A stretch of DNA of 64,000 nt, from NCBI GenBank assembly GCA_002007465.1, contig LNAC01000350.1, positions 1,461,037-1,525,036 on the forward strand, given 5' to 3'. The notes under the pieces were generated by a model. It made no database searches, was not told the origin of the DNA, and was given only the letters and a program-made list of their open reading frames with translations. Origin of the DNA: Ailurus styani. Lineage: Eukaryota; Chordata; Mammalia; Carnivora; Ailuridae. The translations under genes and the position numbers were made by a program. Shown here one piece after another: positions 24,325 through 35,085 of the stretch (its first letter is position 1; each line of letters begins with the position of its first letter).

Positions 24325-24830
24325 TGTCAATGAGGTACCGCTACACACTTAGCAGAAGGATGAAGATTAAAAAGACTGAGGATATCAAGAAGTGACAAGA
24401 GAGTGGTGTAAGCAGAACTTTTATATATTGGTGGTGGGAGTGTAAATTGGAAAACTACTCTGGAAAATTGCTTTACAAAACCAGAAACAATTATATGTTT
24501 TGCCTAGGACCCAGAAATTACACTGCCAGATGTACTTCCAAGATAAATAAGTGCATATTTCCACCAAAAAATGTACAAGAATATTCATGACTACTTTTCC
24601 ATAATAGCTAAAAACAAATTGCAAATAACAAATGTCCAATGCCAGCAAAATTGACAAATTGCATGTATTAATAAAAGGGAACACTACAGAGGAATGAAAT
24701 AAATAAATCACCACAATGTGGAACAAGGTGAATCTCATAGACATTATATTGAGCAAAAGAAGCCAGATATAAGAGTGTATACCATAGAATTCCATTTGTA
24801 GGAGGTTCAAGAATAAGCAAAACTAATCTA
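24325..24830 (+). mobile_element. old LINE-1 ORF2 3' fragment
   Basis: Sense-strand landmarks of the L1 ORF2 end and 3' UTR: 'tgaggtaccgctacacactt', 'ttggtggtgggagtgtaaat', 'cccagaaattacactgccag', 'atagctaaaaacaaattgca' and 'agacattatattgagcaaaa' plus 'gaagccagatataagag'. Heavily diverged, no open frame in the sense direction. Confidence 0.8.
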
Positions 24831-26454
24831 CTTAATCAGAGTCTTTGTCTCAAATTTTTATATAAAACTTTTAGCCATGTGTTATAAATTCATAATATGG
24901 AAACTAGGTGCTGCCTTTTCATTTATCTTATGTTTGTTTTTCTCTGAGAAGCAGGGGAACTGTGACTGAATGAGCAAGGTTGTCAACTTTGAAAAGACAT
25001 GGTAGATTAGTGTTTAATTCTCTTATCAATCAATTACTAGGCTTTTGAATATAAGGTCTTATACATTATAAGAAAATGTGGTCTCTATAGTGTTAGTTGA
25101 TGGTAAACATTCCAGGTCTTGTGTGTGTGTGTGTATGTGGGTGTGGGTGTGGGTGTGTTTTAAAGAAATATGCTAAAATAACATAAGGAAGTATGCTTCC
25201 TCAGCATTTTTCTAATATCTGGAAAAAATGAATTCATCATTTCTGGTGTTAAAAAATTGGTAAATTGAATTATCTGGTTAGCTTATCATACTCCTGTACT
25301 TCAGAAAGAATGCAGCAGGTGTTCCATTTCATGGCAATTATTTCATAAACATGGCTATATATTCATTCACTGTGAAGAAAATGACAACAATACATTTATA
25401 AATGGATGAACAAGATGTCTTTAAAAGAAACTATAGCAAATCTTTCTACGTTGCAGTAGAATCTATCAAAATATTTCTATTTTCCATCATACAGTAACAG
25501 GGTGACTTGAAACAAGTCTAAATGAGTTTCTTTTTTTTTCCCGTCATAACTTTTGTTAAAACCAGTAATTCTAAAGCAACAACTCTCATTACTCATCAGA
25601 TAGGTAGGCAACAGTGAACAAACACATTTGCCTTCAAGGGGCTTCCAATCTAATATTAAAAGCAAAGGGGTTATAGTGCCATGTAATAGTTTGTAAGCAA
25701 ACCACAGGGCTACAAGTGAAACATTTATCTTTCACAATCACAGAAAACAAAACCCATAATAGAGGATCACTGGACTCAGTTAATCTTCAGTTAAATTCTC
25801 AAAGATCTTACACTGATTAAGGGAGACATTTGAGTTAATATGCTATGCAGTTTGTTTTAAAATGATAGATTCTTTTAAAAAAATGTTGCTAGAATAGACT
25901 CATTGCCATTGATCAAAGCTTACCCTATACTATCTTCTATCTTCTAACATTTTCTACTCTATCTCCTGAAATTTGTCCTGCATTTCTCTTCTATTTCATT
26001 CTTTTTCTAGAATATCTCTTTTAATATGTGATCTTAAACAAATCCATATGACCCTTCTTAACTTGTAACTGCCTCAAGTAGTTGACCATGTCCTACTTCC
26101 TTTCAGTCTGCACTCTTCCAAAAAATATTTCCTGGTCCAACCAACCAGTCAGTTGTTTCTTGGCATGTCAACTGATGAGGTCAGTACTCATGTAAAACAA
26201 AATAAAAATAAAGATAAAAACAGGACAAAACAGAACCATTTTACTGTAAATGTATTCCATAAGACTAACCCCCCCACACCCACACTTTCCATCCTTTTAG
26301 CTCATACACATAGTTGTCTAAGGTATTCACTTTCCTTTGATGAGGACATTGTACACATTTTAAAAGTTCTCTCTACCCCAATTCCAGTAGTCATCTTGGA
26401 CTATTTTTGAACCCAGTTATGTGACTCACCAAATCTATGTTTAAACCAATATGC
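24831..26454. other. no gene; GT-rich microsatellite inside
   Basis: Non-coding. Contains an imperfect (GT)n run at about 25117-25158 that changes into gtgggt units. No other repeat recognised. Confidence 0.5.
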
Positions 26455-26600
26455 AATATTTATTTACTGAGCATTATGTATACTGTTAGGAACACAAAGT
26501 TGATTATTTTAGAGCCTCTAACATGAAGGAGCTCATATTGTCAGACAAAGAAGTAAACCAAACAGTTATAGTACAATATTTCATGAAATATAAAAGGAGC
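26455..26600 (-). mobile_element. LINE-2 3' end remnant
   Basis: Plus strand 'tttactgagcattatgtata' and 'acatgaaggagctcatattg' resemble the complement of the L2 3' terminus. Short and diverged. Confidence 0.45.
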
Positions 26601-26689
26601 TTTTTTAAAAGCCTATGGAAAGAAATTCCTTAGTAAAACATATGCCATTTCACAACCTTGACTCCAATATAACCTGTTAATCTGATAGC

Positions 26690-27058
26690 CATACCTTTGC
26701 TCTCCACCTCTCAATTCCCCTCCGTGCCACTCACCAGAACTCAAGACTTCATCCTTATTGAATTTCTCTCCATTCCCTAAACATGCCATGCCTTTTGTAA
26801 TTCTGTGCCACTTTTCATATGGTTCCATCTGTCTGAAATATCTACCACCCTTTCTGGCCATCTGTCAAACTCTGTTCCTACTTTTTAGCTTAGAAATTAA
26901 CTACCAGATGAAAACTTCCTTGATACTATGAAGATGATTGAAATAGCAGCTCTTTTGTTTTCCATGCCCTTTGGATGTACTTCTAGTAGCTGTCATCACA
27001 TTTTATAATTTAAAGTACCATCTCTTTAGAATGTCTCTGAGCTCCTAGAAGGTAGAAA

Positions 27059-27112
<54 letters not shown>

Positions 27113-27150
27113 TTAGTGCCTGGCACACAATAAGTGATCAGAACTTTTTT
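26690..27150 (+). mobile_element. LINE-2 3' end with (CA)n insertion
   Basis: Follows the L2 3' UTR sense strand: 'aattctgtgccacttttcat', 'aaacttccttgatactatga', 'gtctctgagctcctagaagg', and after the microsatellite 'agtgcctggcacacaataag'. The (CA)n run at 27062-27107 splits the conserved terminal part. Confidence 0.65.
27062..27107. repeat. (CA)n microsatellite
   Basis: About 23 uninterrupted CA units inside the L2 3' end. Confidence 0.97.
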
Positions 27151-29289
27151 ATAAAACAAAGATTGACATATGAAAGAAGGAAGATATGAGAGAAATTCAC
27201 ATCAAAAGAAAGTCCTTCTATTCTTATGATGTTCCTTAGGTGCAACTTTCCTAATTGATTAATTGTTAAGTGTAATTTACCTCTAAGGTCTTAGAATTTT
27301 CTAGAAATCTTTATAAGACTGATAGACTGACTTGGTCTTTCAGAAGCAAGCCTTAAATTAGAATGGCTTAACACAATCAGTTTTATTTTTTGTTCATATA
27401 CATTCCAATGCCGATGTTCCTATTAACTAGTTCTGCAGAGTGGCCCTATTCCATGTGGTGTCTCTCACAAATTCAAGCTCCATCCAGCTTATGAATTTGC
27501 CATCTGTAAAACAAGGTTTCTAAATTTGTCAAAAACAGAAGAAGAGTTCGTATATTTAATCAGCCAGGAATTGACACATATCATTTCTGTTCATATTTCA
27601 TTGGCTAGAATCAGTCACTTGGCACCATCTAAATACAAGAGGGCTAGAAGATACTCCCAGGTACAGCTTCATACTATAGACACTCTGAATATTGCTGGTC
27701 CACTAGCTCTCTGTGTTTTACAAGTGAACTGGCTTAGTTGTAAATAGTAGTTAATATCCAGAAACTAGGATCTGATGAGTAAAGAGATTTTGAACCGACC
27801 AAAATATGCATCTGTAGATGGTAAGAGAAGAGGCTTAATTAACCATGGATTTAATAAAATATTCCTTCTGAAAGCGTTCTCTTTAATTTGGATAGGCCTT
27901 TAAAGTTGCAATTTGACAGATCTAGAAAATGCAACTATGTCTGGTTCCCTGAATTTTATTGTTGCTTTAGAGGAAATGTGTTTCAATTCATGATCCAGTA
28001 AAAACAATATGTTTTATTTAAAGTTTAGTAAATTGGTGCAAGTTTGGAATTTTGTTTTGCTCTTGATGTAAGTGATCTAAGTCCCTGTAAAAAAAAATTC
28101 ATGTGCAATTGCTTTTCACATCCAATTTCTCTTCTTCTATGACAAATCCACAATTCTGGCTGTTATAATCACATACGAGTTTGAGTATTTCATTATTGAA
28201 CGCAAACATGCACCTACACTGTGGCTAGAATCTAAGAGAACTATTTTCATGGTTAATTGTTAATTGATGTGTATATGCCAGGAAAGTACAAGGTCCTAGG
28301 CCTTGGCAAAATCTTGATTAGATGAAGTTATATAATACCAACATTATTTTTATATGTGAATATTAATCTTCCTTACTACCATGCCCTAGGCCTACCATTA
28401 AGTTGAATATAGAAAAATCATTTTATTTCTTCACTTGACAAATGTTTATTGCATATTTTTTTCACATACTGATCTTAGTACTAGGTATGAAAAATACATA
28501 GCTTAATACTTCTGTAAAACTCCAAGGTGTAGTATTTCCTAAAATTAAAGTTGTTTTTGTGACTAAATTAGAGAACATATGGGAGGGAAATAATTGTGCA
28601 AGACCCAAAGTATAGTAGTTCCTCAGTAAATGTTCATTTAACTATTTTCAACTTTCCTCCTTTCAAATAAAAATAAGAAAGCCTTATTTAGCCTTTGGTG
28701 TCAGTTATGAGACTATAGGCAGAATCTCGCCTCTCAAGAAAAATAGGACTGGGTCCACCCAATAAGAACAGATCACCTGGAAGATATGAATGGGTACGTT
28801 TGAAGCATCACAAGATGAGCTAAGGGAGGGCCTTTCTTAAGTTGTTTTGTTATTGAAACCAAAACCTTTCTATCACTTTCACATATTATTCTAAATGCTT
28901 CTAATGTAAAGGGACATTTAAAATTACTTTTGGGGAAAATTGCCTATACCTTGCAGCAGTGAAACAATCATGCTCAGGGACCATATAGAATAGTTGGTCT
29001 ACTTAGCTCCACAACAGAACAATTTATTGGGAAGAAAAATATTGGGTGATTATTCAGCTTTGCATTTTCAAAATTAATATCTGGTGAAGTGATGGTCACA
29101 TTTTGTCTTTTCTCCATCTATCCAGGTTTTTGTCATTTTATTCATATACTCATCCATTTAATCAACAAACATTTGTTAAATATTTAATGCTTTCTGGAAA
29201 TTTTAACAGATATTAGGAGTCAGTAGCAAGCAAAAATATGTATGGTTCTTACACTTGTGTAACTTAAATGAACTCTACCAGAATTCACT
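27151..29289. other. no gene; faint L2 tails
   Basis: Non-coding. Patches near 28435-28500 and 29150-29260 resemble complements of L2 3' ends ('caacaaacatttgttaaata'), too short for firm calls. No exon-like frame. Confidence 0.45.
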
Positions 29290-29478
29290 AGTAATGGTAT
29301 CTAGCATCACTGATCTTACTTAATTCTTACAGTAATTCCATAAGATAGGCACTATTATCTCAATTTTATAAGTCTGCAAAAGCAGAAAGATGTACCCAGG
29401 TCACAAGGTTACCAAGTGCCAGAACCCAGACAGTCTGATTCTAGAGCCTACATGCTGTTAAACCACTACAATACATTG
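29290..29478 (-). mobile_element. MIR (tRNA-derived ancient SINE)
   Basis: Plus strand follows the complement of MIR: 'aattcttacagtaattccat', 'gataggcactattatctcaa', 'acccaggtcacaaggttacc', 'aagtgccagaacccagacag' and 'ctgttaaaccactacaatac'. Near full length, diverged as expected. Confidence 0.85.
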
Positions 29479-31084
29479 CTACCATTGTAGTGACTTTTAT
29501 TGGTACAAATATATGTTACTGAAGGCTTTTAGTCTTCTTTGGTAGATGCATATTAATTCCTTATTGATGGTGCCATACCTTTGAGTGGCAGATTTTTAAA
29601 TTAAAGTAATAACAAAGATTCCTATTTCCAAAGAGCCATCCAATAGAAATGAGAAAGTGAATTTCTCGTATTGAGTTACGCTTTAGGGGCTTCGCTTCAG
29701 AGTTAATAGTATGAATTTCAAGAAGTAAACTCATATAAAATAGTCTTAGTTATACCACATTAGATGTGTTGGGTTGCTCTGCTCCACTTGGCTCTAACTG
29801 TGACATTATATTTTCAAAACCATTGCTTTGCCATTATTTTTTAACTATCCTCTCTAAAGTTCTTAGTAAGTTGATATGTTTCCATTATGACAGATGCCTC
29901 AAAATGACTATTTAGGAGAGAACTACTATAAATATATAGAAAGATGAGCAATTCATTTTGTGTTTTATTTGCTACTTCATACAGGTTACAACACTAGTGT
30001 ATAGGATGCAACTGGTTATTTACAAGGACGGAGAATATATTCTCTATTTAATGGGTTTCATTTTTATTTCTTTCAATTCCACTGTTTTAGCAAACAAATA
30101 CACTACAAGAAATAATTCTTGCTTTAAGAAATGTATTACTTACTTTGAAACCCAGATAATAATAATAATAATCATAATCATAATAATAAGTATAAATCAT
30201 TATTGCCAGCATGGAAAACAGGAAAGTCTAATTTACGTTTATTTTCGTAAAGCTTCTTTCCCTGTCTTTTTTTGTTTTTGATAACTACTTGTGGAACTCC
30301 AAGCTGTAATTAAAAAAAAAAATCAGAGATAGCATTGAAATAGTGCAAGGTATGCCAAAAAAGTCACTACTCTGAAATTGATGTTTTAATAAACACTTTA
30401 TCTTTGCCATAGATTTTACCAAATATTTTTTGTTGTTGTTTGCTTCTATCAAGTTGAACATCAATGTAACACACTTTCTGGAATCTTTACTAATTATAGT
30501 AGAAATTAAGAATACAAAAAACATACTCACATAGTGTGTAAATCTTAGAGACCACGGTGCTATGTAAGGGAAGATTCAACATTTCAGTCAGTATTTTATT
30601 TTCCACGTAGATAAGCCCTAAATATTAAATTGACTCTAGACCTTAAATATTGATTTGGACTTTGGCATAATTTTAAAAAATATGGAATATTTTTCAATTT
30701 ACTTGTATAGCATTAGTGGACTTCATTTAATTTTAGTGGGACCTTTACAAATCTTGGCTTCTTTCTTAGTTTTCTTAGCTTGAGAGGGTAAGGCTAATAC
30801 CTAACTTTATATATGTTAATGATTAGAAATAGTTTAAGGACAGTGCCTAGAATATAGTGACACTCACTAAATTGTAACTAAATTTAAGATACTAAATAAT
30901 TTTTTGAGACAGAGCTTAGTGAATGATTATAGGTATCACAGTTGATTCTTAGAATGCATATGACACTTTCTCTCCTACTGTATATCCACGGTCATTTAGT
31001 TATTGTGTCAAAGTATCTTCCCCTAGTACATGCTTTAGTACCATTTGAGCAGTTCTATCTATGAATATTCAGTTACCACTAGAT
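29479..31084. other. no gene; (ATA)n microsatellite inside
   Basis: Non-coding. Contains an imperfect ataata/atcata trinucleotide repeat at 30156-30190. The 107-codon frame at 29958-30281 reads through that repeat as a poly-Ile run and is a chance frame. Confidence 0.5.
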
Positions 31085-32009
31085 GGTGTTCTTTTTTTTC
31101 ACTTTTATTGAAAAATAGTTGATATACATCACATAGTTTAAAGTATACAGCAAGATAGTTTGATTTATATATGTTATGAAATGATGACCACAATAATTTC
31201 AGCTAAATCCATCTTCTCATATAGCTACGATAAAAAGAAAGAAAAAAAAATCTCTTTGTGATAAGAACCAATAGGGTTTATTTAATTAACAATTTTTCTT
31301 ATATATCACACAGCAGTAGTAGCTATAGTCATCATGTTGTATATTATAACCCTAGTACTTACTTATCTTGTAACTGGAAGTTTATACCTTTTGACCATCT
31401 TCCTCCAATTCCCTCTCCTCCAACTCTCCACCTCTGGTAACCACAAGTCTGATTTTTTTCTGTGAGGTTTTTTGCTTTTTGTTTTAGATTCTAATATAAG
31501 TGAGATCATACAGTATTTTTCTTTCTCTGTCTGACTTATTTCATTTAACATAATGCCTTCAGTATCCATCCATGTTGTCGCAAATGGTACAACTTCCTCA
31601 TTTTTAATGGCTAACTAATATTCCATTGTGGATATACATCACAATTTAATTATACACTCATCTGTTAAAGGAAACTAAGGTTGTTTCCATGCCTTGACTA
31701 TTGTAAATAATGCTGCTATGAACATGCAGATATGTTTTTGAGTTAGTATTTTTGTTTCCTTTGGATATATGCCCAGAAGTGGAATTGCTGGATCAAATGT
31801 AGTTACTATTTTTAATTTTTTGAGGATCCTTCATACTGTTTTTCATAGTTGATGTACCAATTAGCAATCCCACCAACAGAGCACAGGATTTCCCTTTTCT
31901 CTACATCTATGCCAGCATTTGTTATTTCTTATCCTTCTGATGATGGTCATTCTGATAGGCATGAGTTAATGTCTCATGATGGTTGTAATTTGCATTTCCC
32001 TAATAACTA
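31085..32009 (-). mobile_element. old LINE-1 3' part, left half of a split copy
   Basis: Plus strand is the complement of an L1M 3' UTR and ORF2 end: 'cttttattgaaaaatagttg', 'gcccagaagtggaattgctg', 'ttgtaatttgcatttcccta'. It stops at 32007 and its continuation ('gttgagcatcttttcattta') starts at 34230. The break is a DNA transposon insertion with a TA target at 32008-32009. Confidence 0.88.
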
Positions 32010-32115
32010 CATATCTTCCTATACTTATAATGGGGTTATCACCTGATAAATGCATTGTAATATAAAAATATCATAAGTTGAAAATACATTTAATATACCT
32101 AGCCTACTGAAAATC

Positions 32116-32592
32116 ATGGCTTTTTTTAAATACCTTTATTTTTAATAGAGATTATTATTCTTGTTATTATAAAGGTATGTGATTGTATTTTTTTTAAACA
32201 TATGATGTATTACTTGAATTGTACCAGGGGTACAATTCTGTGAATCATCAGGCTTACACCTTTCACAGCACTCACCATAGCACAAACCCTCCCCCATGTC
32301 CATAACCCATCCACCCTATCCCTACCCTCCCACCCCCCAGTAACCCTCAGTTTCTTTTGTGAGATTAAGAGTTTCTTATGGTTTATCTCCCTCCTGATCC
32401 CATCTTGTTTTATTTTTTCCCTCCCTACCCCCCACAACCCTCCACCCTGCCTCTCAACTTCCTTGTATTAGGGAGATAATATAATTATCTCTCTCTGATT
32501 GACTTATTTTGCTTAGCATAATACCCTCTAGTTCCATCCATGTCACTGCAAATGGCAAGATTTGATTTCTTTTGATGGCTGCGCAGTATTCC

Positions 32593-32639
<47 letters not shown>

Positions 32640-33843
32640 CACATCTTCTTTATCCATTCATTTTTCAATGGACATTTAGGGTCTTTCCATAGTTTGGCTA
32701 TTGTGGACATGGCTGCTATAAACATTCGGGTGCACATGTCCCTTTGGATCACTACATTTGTATCTTTAGGGTAAATACTCAGTAGTGCAATTGCTGGGTC
32801 GCAGGGTAGCTCTATTTTCAACATTTTGAGAAACCTCCATACTGTTTTCCAGAGTGGCTGCACCAGCTTGCATTCCCACCAACAATGTAGGAGGGTTCCC
32901 CTTTCTCCACATCCTCGCCAAAATCTGTTGTTTACTGACTTTGTTAATTTTAGCTATTCTGACTGATGTGAAGTGGTATCTCACTGCAGTTTTGATTTGT
33001 ATTTCACTGATGGTGAATAATGTTGAGCACTTTTTCATATGTCTGTTGGCATTTAAATGTCTTCTTTGGAGAAATGTCTGTTCATGTCTTTTGGTCATTT
33101 CTTGATTGGATTATTTGTTCTTTGGGTGTTGAGTATGATAAGTTCTTTATAGATTTTGAATACTAGCCCTTTATCTGATATGTCATTTTGTGAATATCTT
33201 CTCCCATTCTGTTGGTTGTCTTTTGGTTTTGTTGAATATTTCCTTTGCTGTGCAAAAGCTTTTGATCTTGATGAAGTCCCAATAGTTCATTTTTGTCCTT
33301 GTGTCCCTTGCCTTTGGCAATGTTTCTAGGAAGAAGTTGCTGCTGCTGAAGCCAAAGAGGTTGCTGCCTGTGTTCTCCTCAAGGAATTTGATTGAGGTCT
33401 TTCATCCATTTTGAGTCTATGTTTGTGTGTGGTATAAGGAAATGGTCCAGTTTCACTCTTCTGCATGTGGCTGTCCAATTTTCCCAACACCATTTGTTGA
33501 AGAGATTGCCTTTTTACCATTGGATATTCTTTCCTGCTTTATTGAAGACTAGTTGACCTTAGAGTTGAGGGTCCATTTCCGGGCTCTCTATCCTGTTCCA
33601 TCGATCGATGTGTCTGTTTTTGTGCTGGTATCATACTGTCTAGATGATTACAGCTTTGTAATAGAGCTTGAAGTCTGGAATTGTGATGCCACCAACTTTG
33701 GTTTTCTTTTTCAACATTCCTTTGGCTATTCAGGGTCTTTTCTTGTTCCCTATAAATTTTAGGATTATTTGTTCCATTTCTTTGAAAAAAGTTGATGGTA
33801 TTTTGATAGGGATTGCCTTAAATGTGTAGATTGCTTTAGGTAG
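32116..33843 (-). mobile_element. younger carnivore LINE-1, 5'-truncated
   Basis: Complement of the carnivore L1 3' UTR ('cactcaccatagcacaaacc', 'ttagggagataatataatta') and the C-terminal half of ORF2. It reads well against recalled carnivore L1 up to 'gtgtagattgctttaggtag'. Minus-strand frames at 32543-32863 and 32766-33098 encode ORF2p C-terminal pieces (for example [20 protein letters not shown]) but are broken by frameshifts. A (GT)n tract at 32597-32637 lies in it. About 15 bp are missing near 33385. Ends 5'-truncated inside the Tigger element, without a clear target-site duplication. Confidence 0.93.
32597..32637. repeat. (GT)n microsatellite inside L1 ORF2
   Basis: About 20 GT units. 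On the minus strand it is read as alternating Thr-His within the ORF2 remnant. It expands the attccattgtgtatatat position that is a short TA/TG run in other L1 copies. Confidence 0.97.
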
Positions 33844-34229
33844 CATAGCCTAGCCTATCTTAAATATGTCAGAACACTTACATTAGCCTACAGTTGGGCA
33901 AAAAACACAAAGCTTATTTATTGAATACTGTACTGAAATCATCAAAAGGCAGAATGGCTATATAGGTACAAAATCGTTATAAGTGTATTGGTTGTTAACC
34001 CTTGTGATCACATAACTCACTCAGAGCTGTAGCTCACTACAGCATCAAAAGAGAGCATTGTATTGCATTATTACTAGTCTGGGAAAAGATCAAACCTGAA
34101 AATTAAAAGTATGGTTTCTTATTTTTTTTAAACCATTTACTTACATACTTTAGAAGTATGGTTTCTACCAAATGAGTATTCTATTTGCACCATTGTAAAG
34201 TTGAAAAATCATAAGTCAGATCATCTGCA

Positions 34230-34510
34230 GTCATGTTGAGCATCTTTTCATTTACCTGTTGGCCTTTCACATATCTTCTTTAGAGAAATGTTCATTCAGA
34301 TCATTTGCCCATTTTTTAAAATTGAGATTTTCTTGCTCCTGAGTTGTCTGAGTTCTTTGTATGTTTTGGATATTAATTCCTCTTTGGATGTATAGTTTGC
34401 AAATATTTCAAACCTCTATATAGGTTGTCTTTTTACTTTGTTTATTATTTATTTATTTACTTGCTTACTTATTTTTGCTGTATAGCATCTTTTGTATTTT
34501 AATGTATAGT
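34230..34510 (-). mobile_element. old LINE-1, right half of the split copy
   Basis: Continues the ORF2 complement interrupted at 32007: 'gttgagcatcttttcattta', 'tagagaaatgttcattcaga', 'gatattaattcctctttgga'. Ends in T-rich low-complexity sequence near 34440-34510. Confidence 0.88.
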
Positions 34511-34632
34511 TAAGAGGATTTCTTCTTTTTTCATTCACTCATTCATGTATTCTTTTAGTCATTCATCTCATCCATCTCTTTAGTCAGCAGTTATGCTACC
34601 TTCACTTCAAACTCTATTGAAAAACACTATAT

Positions 34633-34634
<2 letters not shown>

Positions 34635-34666
<32 letters not shown>

Positions 34667-34668
34667 GA
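34635..34668. repeat. (CAA)n microsatellite
   Basis: About 11 uninterrupted CAA units. Flanking sequence has weak L2 resemblance. Confidence 0.96.
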
Positions 34669-34887
34669 ATGTTAACATTGTTTCTGTCCTTGAAGAACTC
34701 ATGGACGACTGAAAGTGCTTTTGACTTTTATTCAGCTAAAATTTATTCGATACAAATCTTGTGTCAGGCTCTATTCTAGGGGTTGTGAACATAGATGAAG
34801 AAGAAAAAAATACCTTGCCCTCTCAGATCTGTTATTGTCATAGGAAAAAAAGCAAACTGTTTTATTGAATGAACAGAAAATAATTTT

Positions 34888-35069
34888 TAAATTTATTTTA
34901 AAGAGAAAGAGAGTGCAAGCAGTGGGATGAGCTGAAGGGGAAAGAATCTTAAGCAGACTCTGCATGGAGCATGAACCCAGAGGTGGACTTGATCTCATGA
35001 CCCTGAGATCGTGACCTGAACTGAAACCAAGAGTTGGTTGCTTAACTGACTGAACCATCCAGGCACCCC
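34888..35069 (-). mobile_element. CAN SINE, old diverged copy
   Basis: Complement has head ggggtgcctggatggttcag, gtcacgatctcagggtcatg and an A/T-rich tail. Flanks aacagaaaataatttt (left) and aatagaagataattct (right) form an imperfect target-site duplication. Confidence 0.92.
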
Positions 35070-35085
35070 AATAGAAGATAATTCT

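Larger units (their letters stand above)
32010..34227. mobile_element. Tigger-type (TcMar) DNA transposon, split by an L1
   Basis: The left part (32010-32115) and right part (33844-34227) together make about 490 bp of a non-autonomous Tigger-like element. Left: 'atgcattgtaatataaaaat' then 'atcataagttgaaaatacat'. Right: 'cagaacacttacattagcct', 'attgaatactgtactgaaat', 'gtatggtttctaccaaatga', 'caccattgtaaagttgaaaa'. The terminal repeats are decayed but visible (catatc...cttataatggg left; cataagtcagatcatctg right). It sits at a TA target in L1, duplicated as ta (32008-32009) and ca (34228-34229, probable mutation). No transposase frame. Confidence 0.75.

Noticed and set aside
25117..25158. Telomere-like gtgggt units
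   Set aside because: Only three units at the end of an imperfect (GT)n run, not ttaggg. Explained by microsatellite mutation.
27062..27107. Regular repeat spacing that might suggest a CRISPR-like array
   Set aside because: It is a plain (CA)n microsatellite with no spacers. No CRISPR-like arrangement occurs in the window.
32543..32863. 106-codon minus-strand frame that could be taken for a gene
   Set aside because: It is the C-terminal ORF2p remnant of a 5'-truncated L1, ending in Thr-His repeats from a (GT)n microsatellite.
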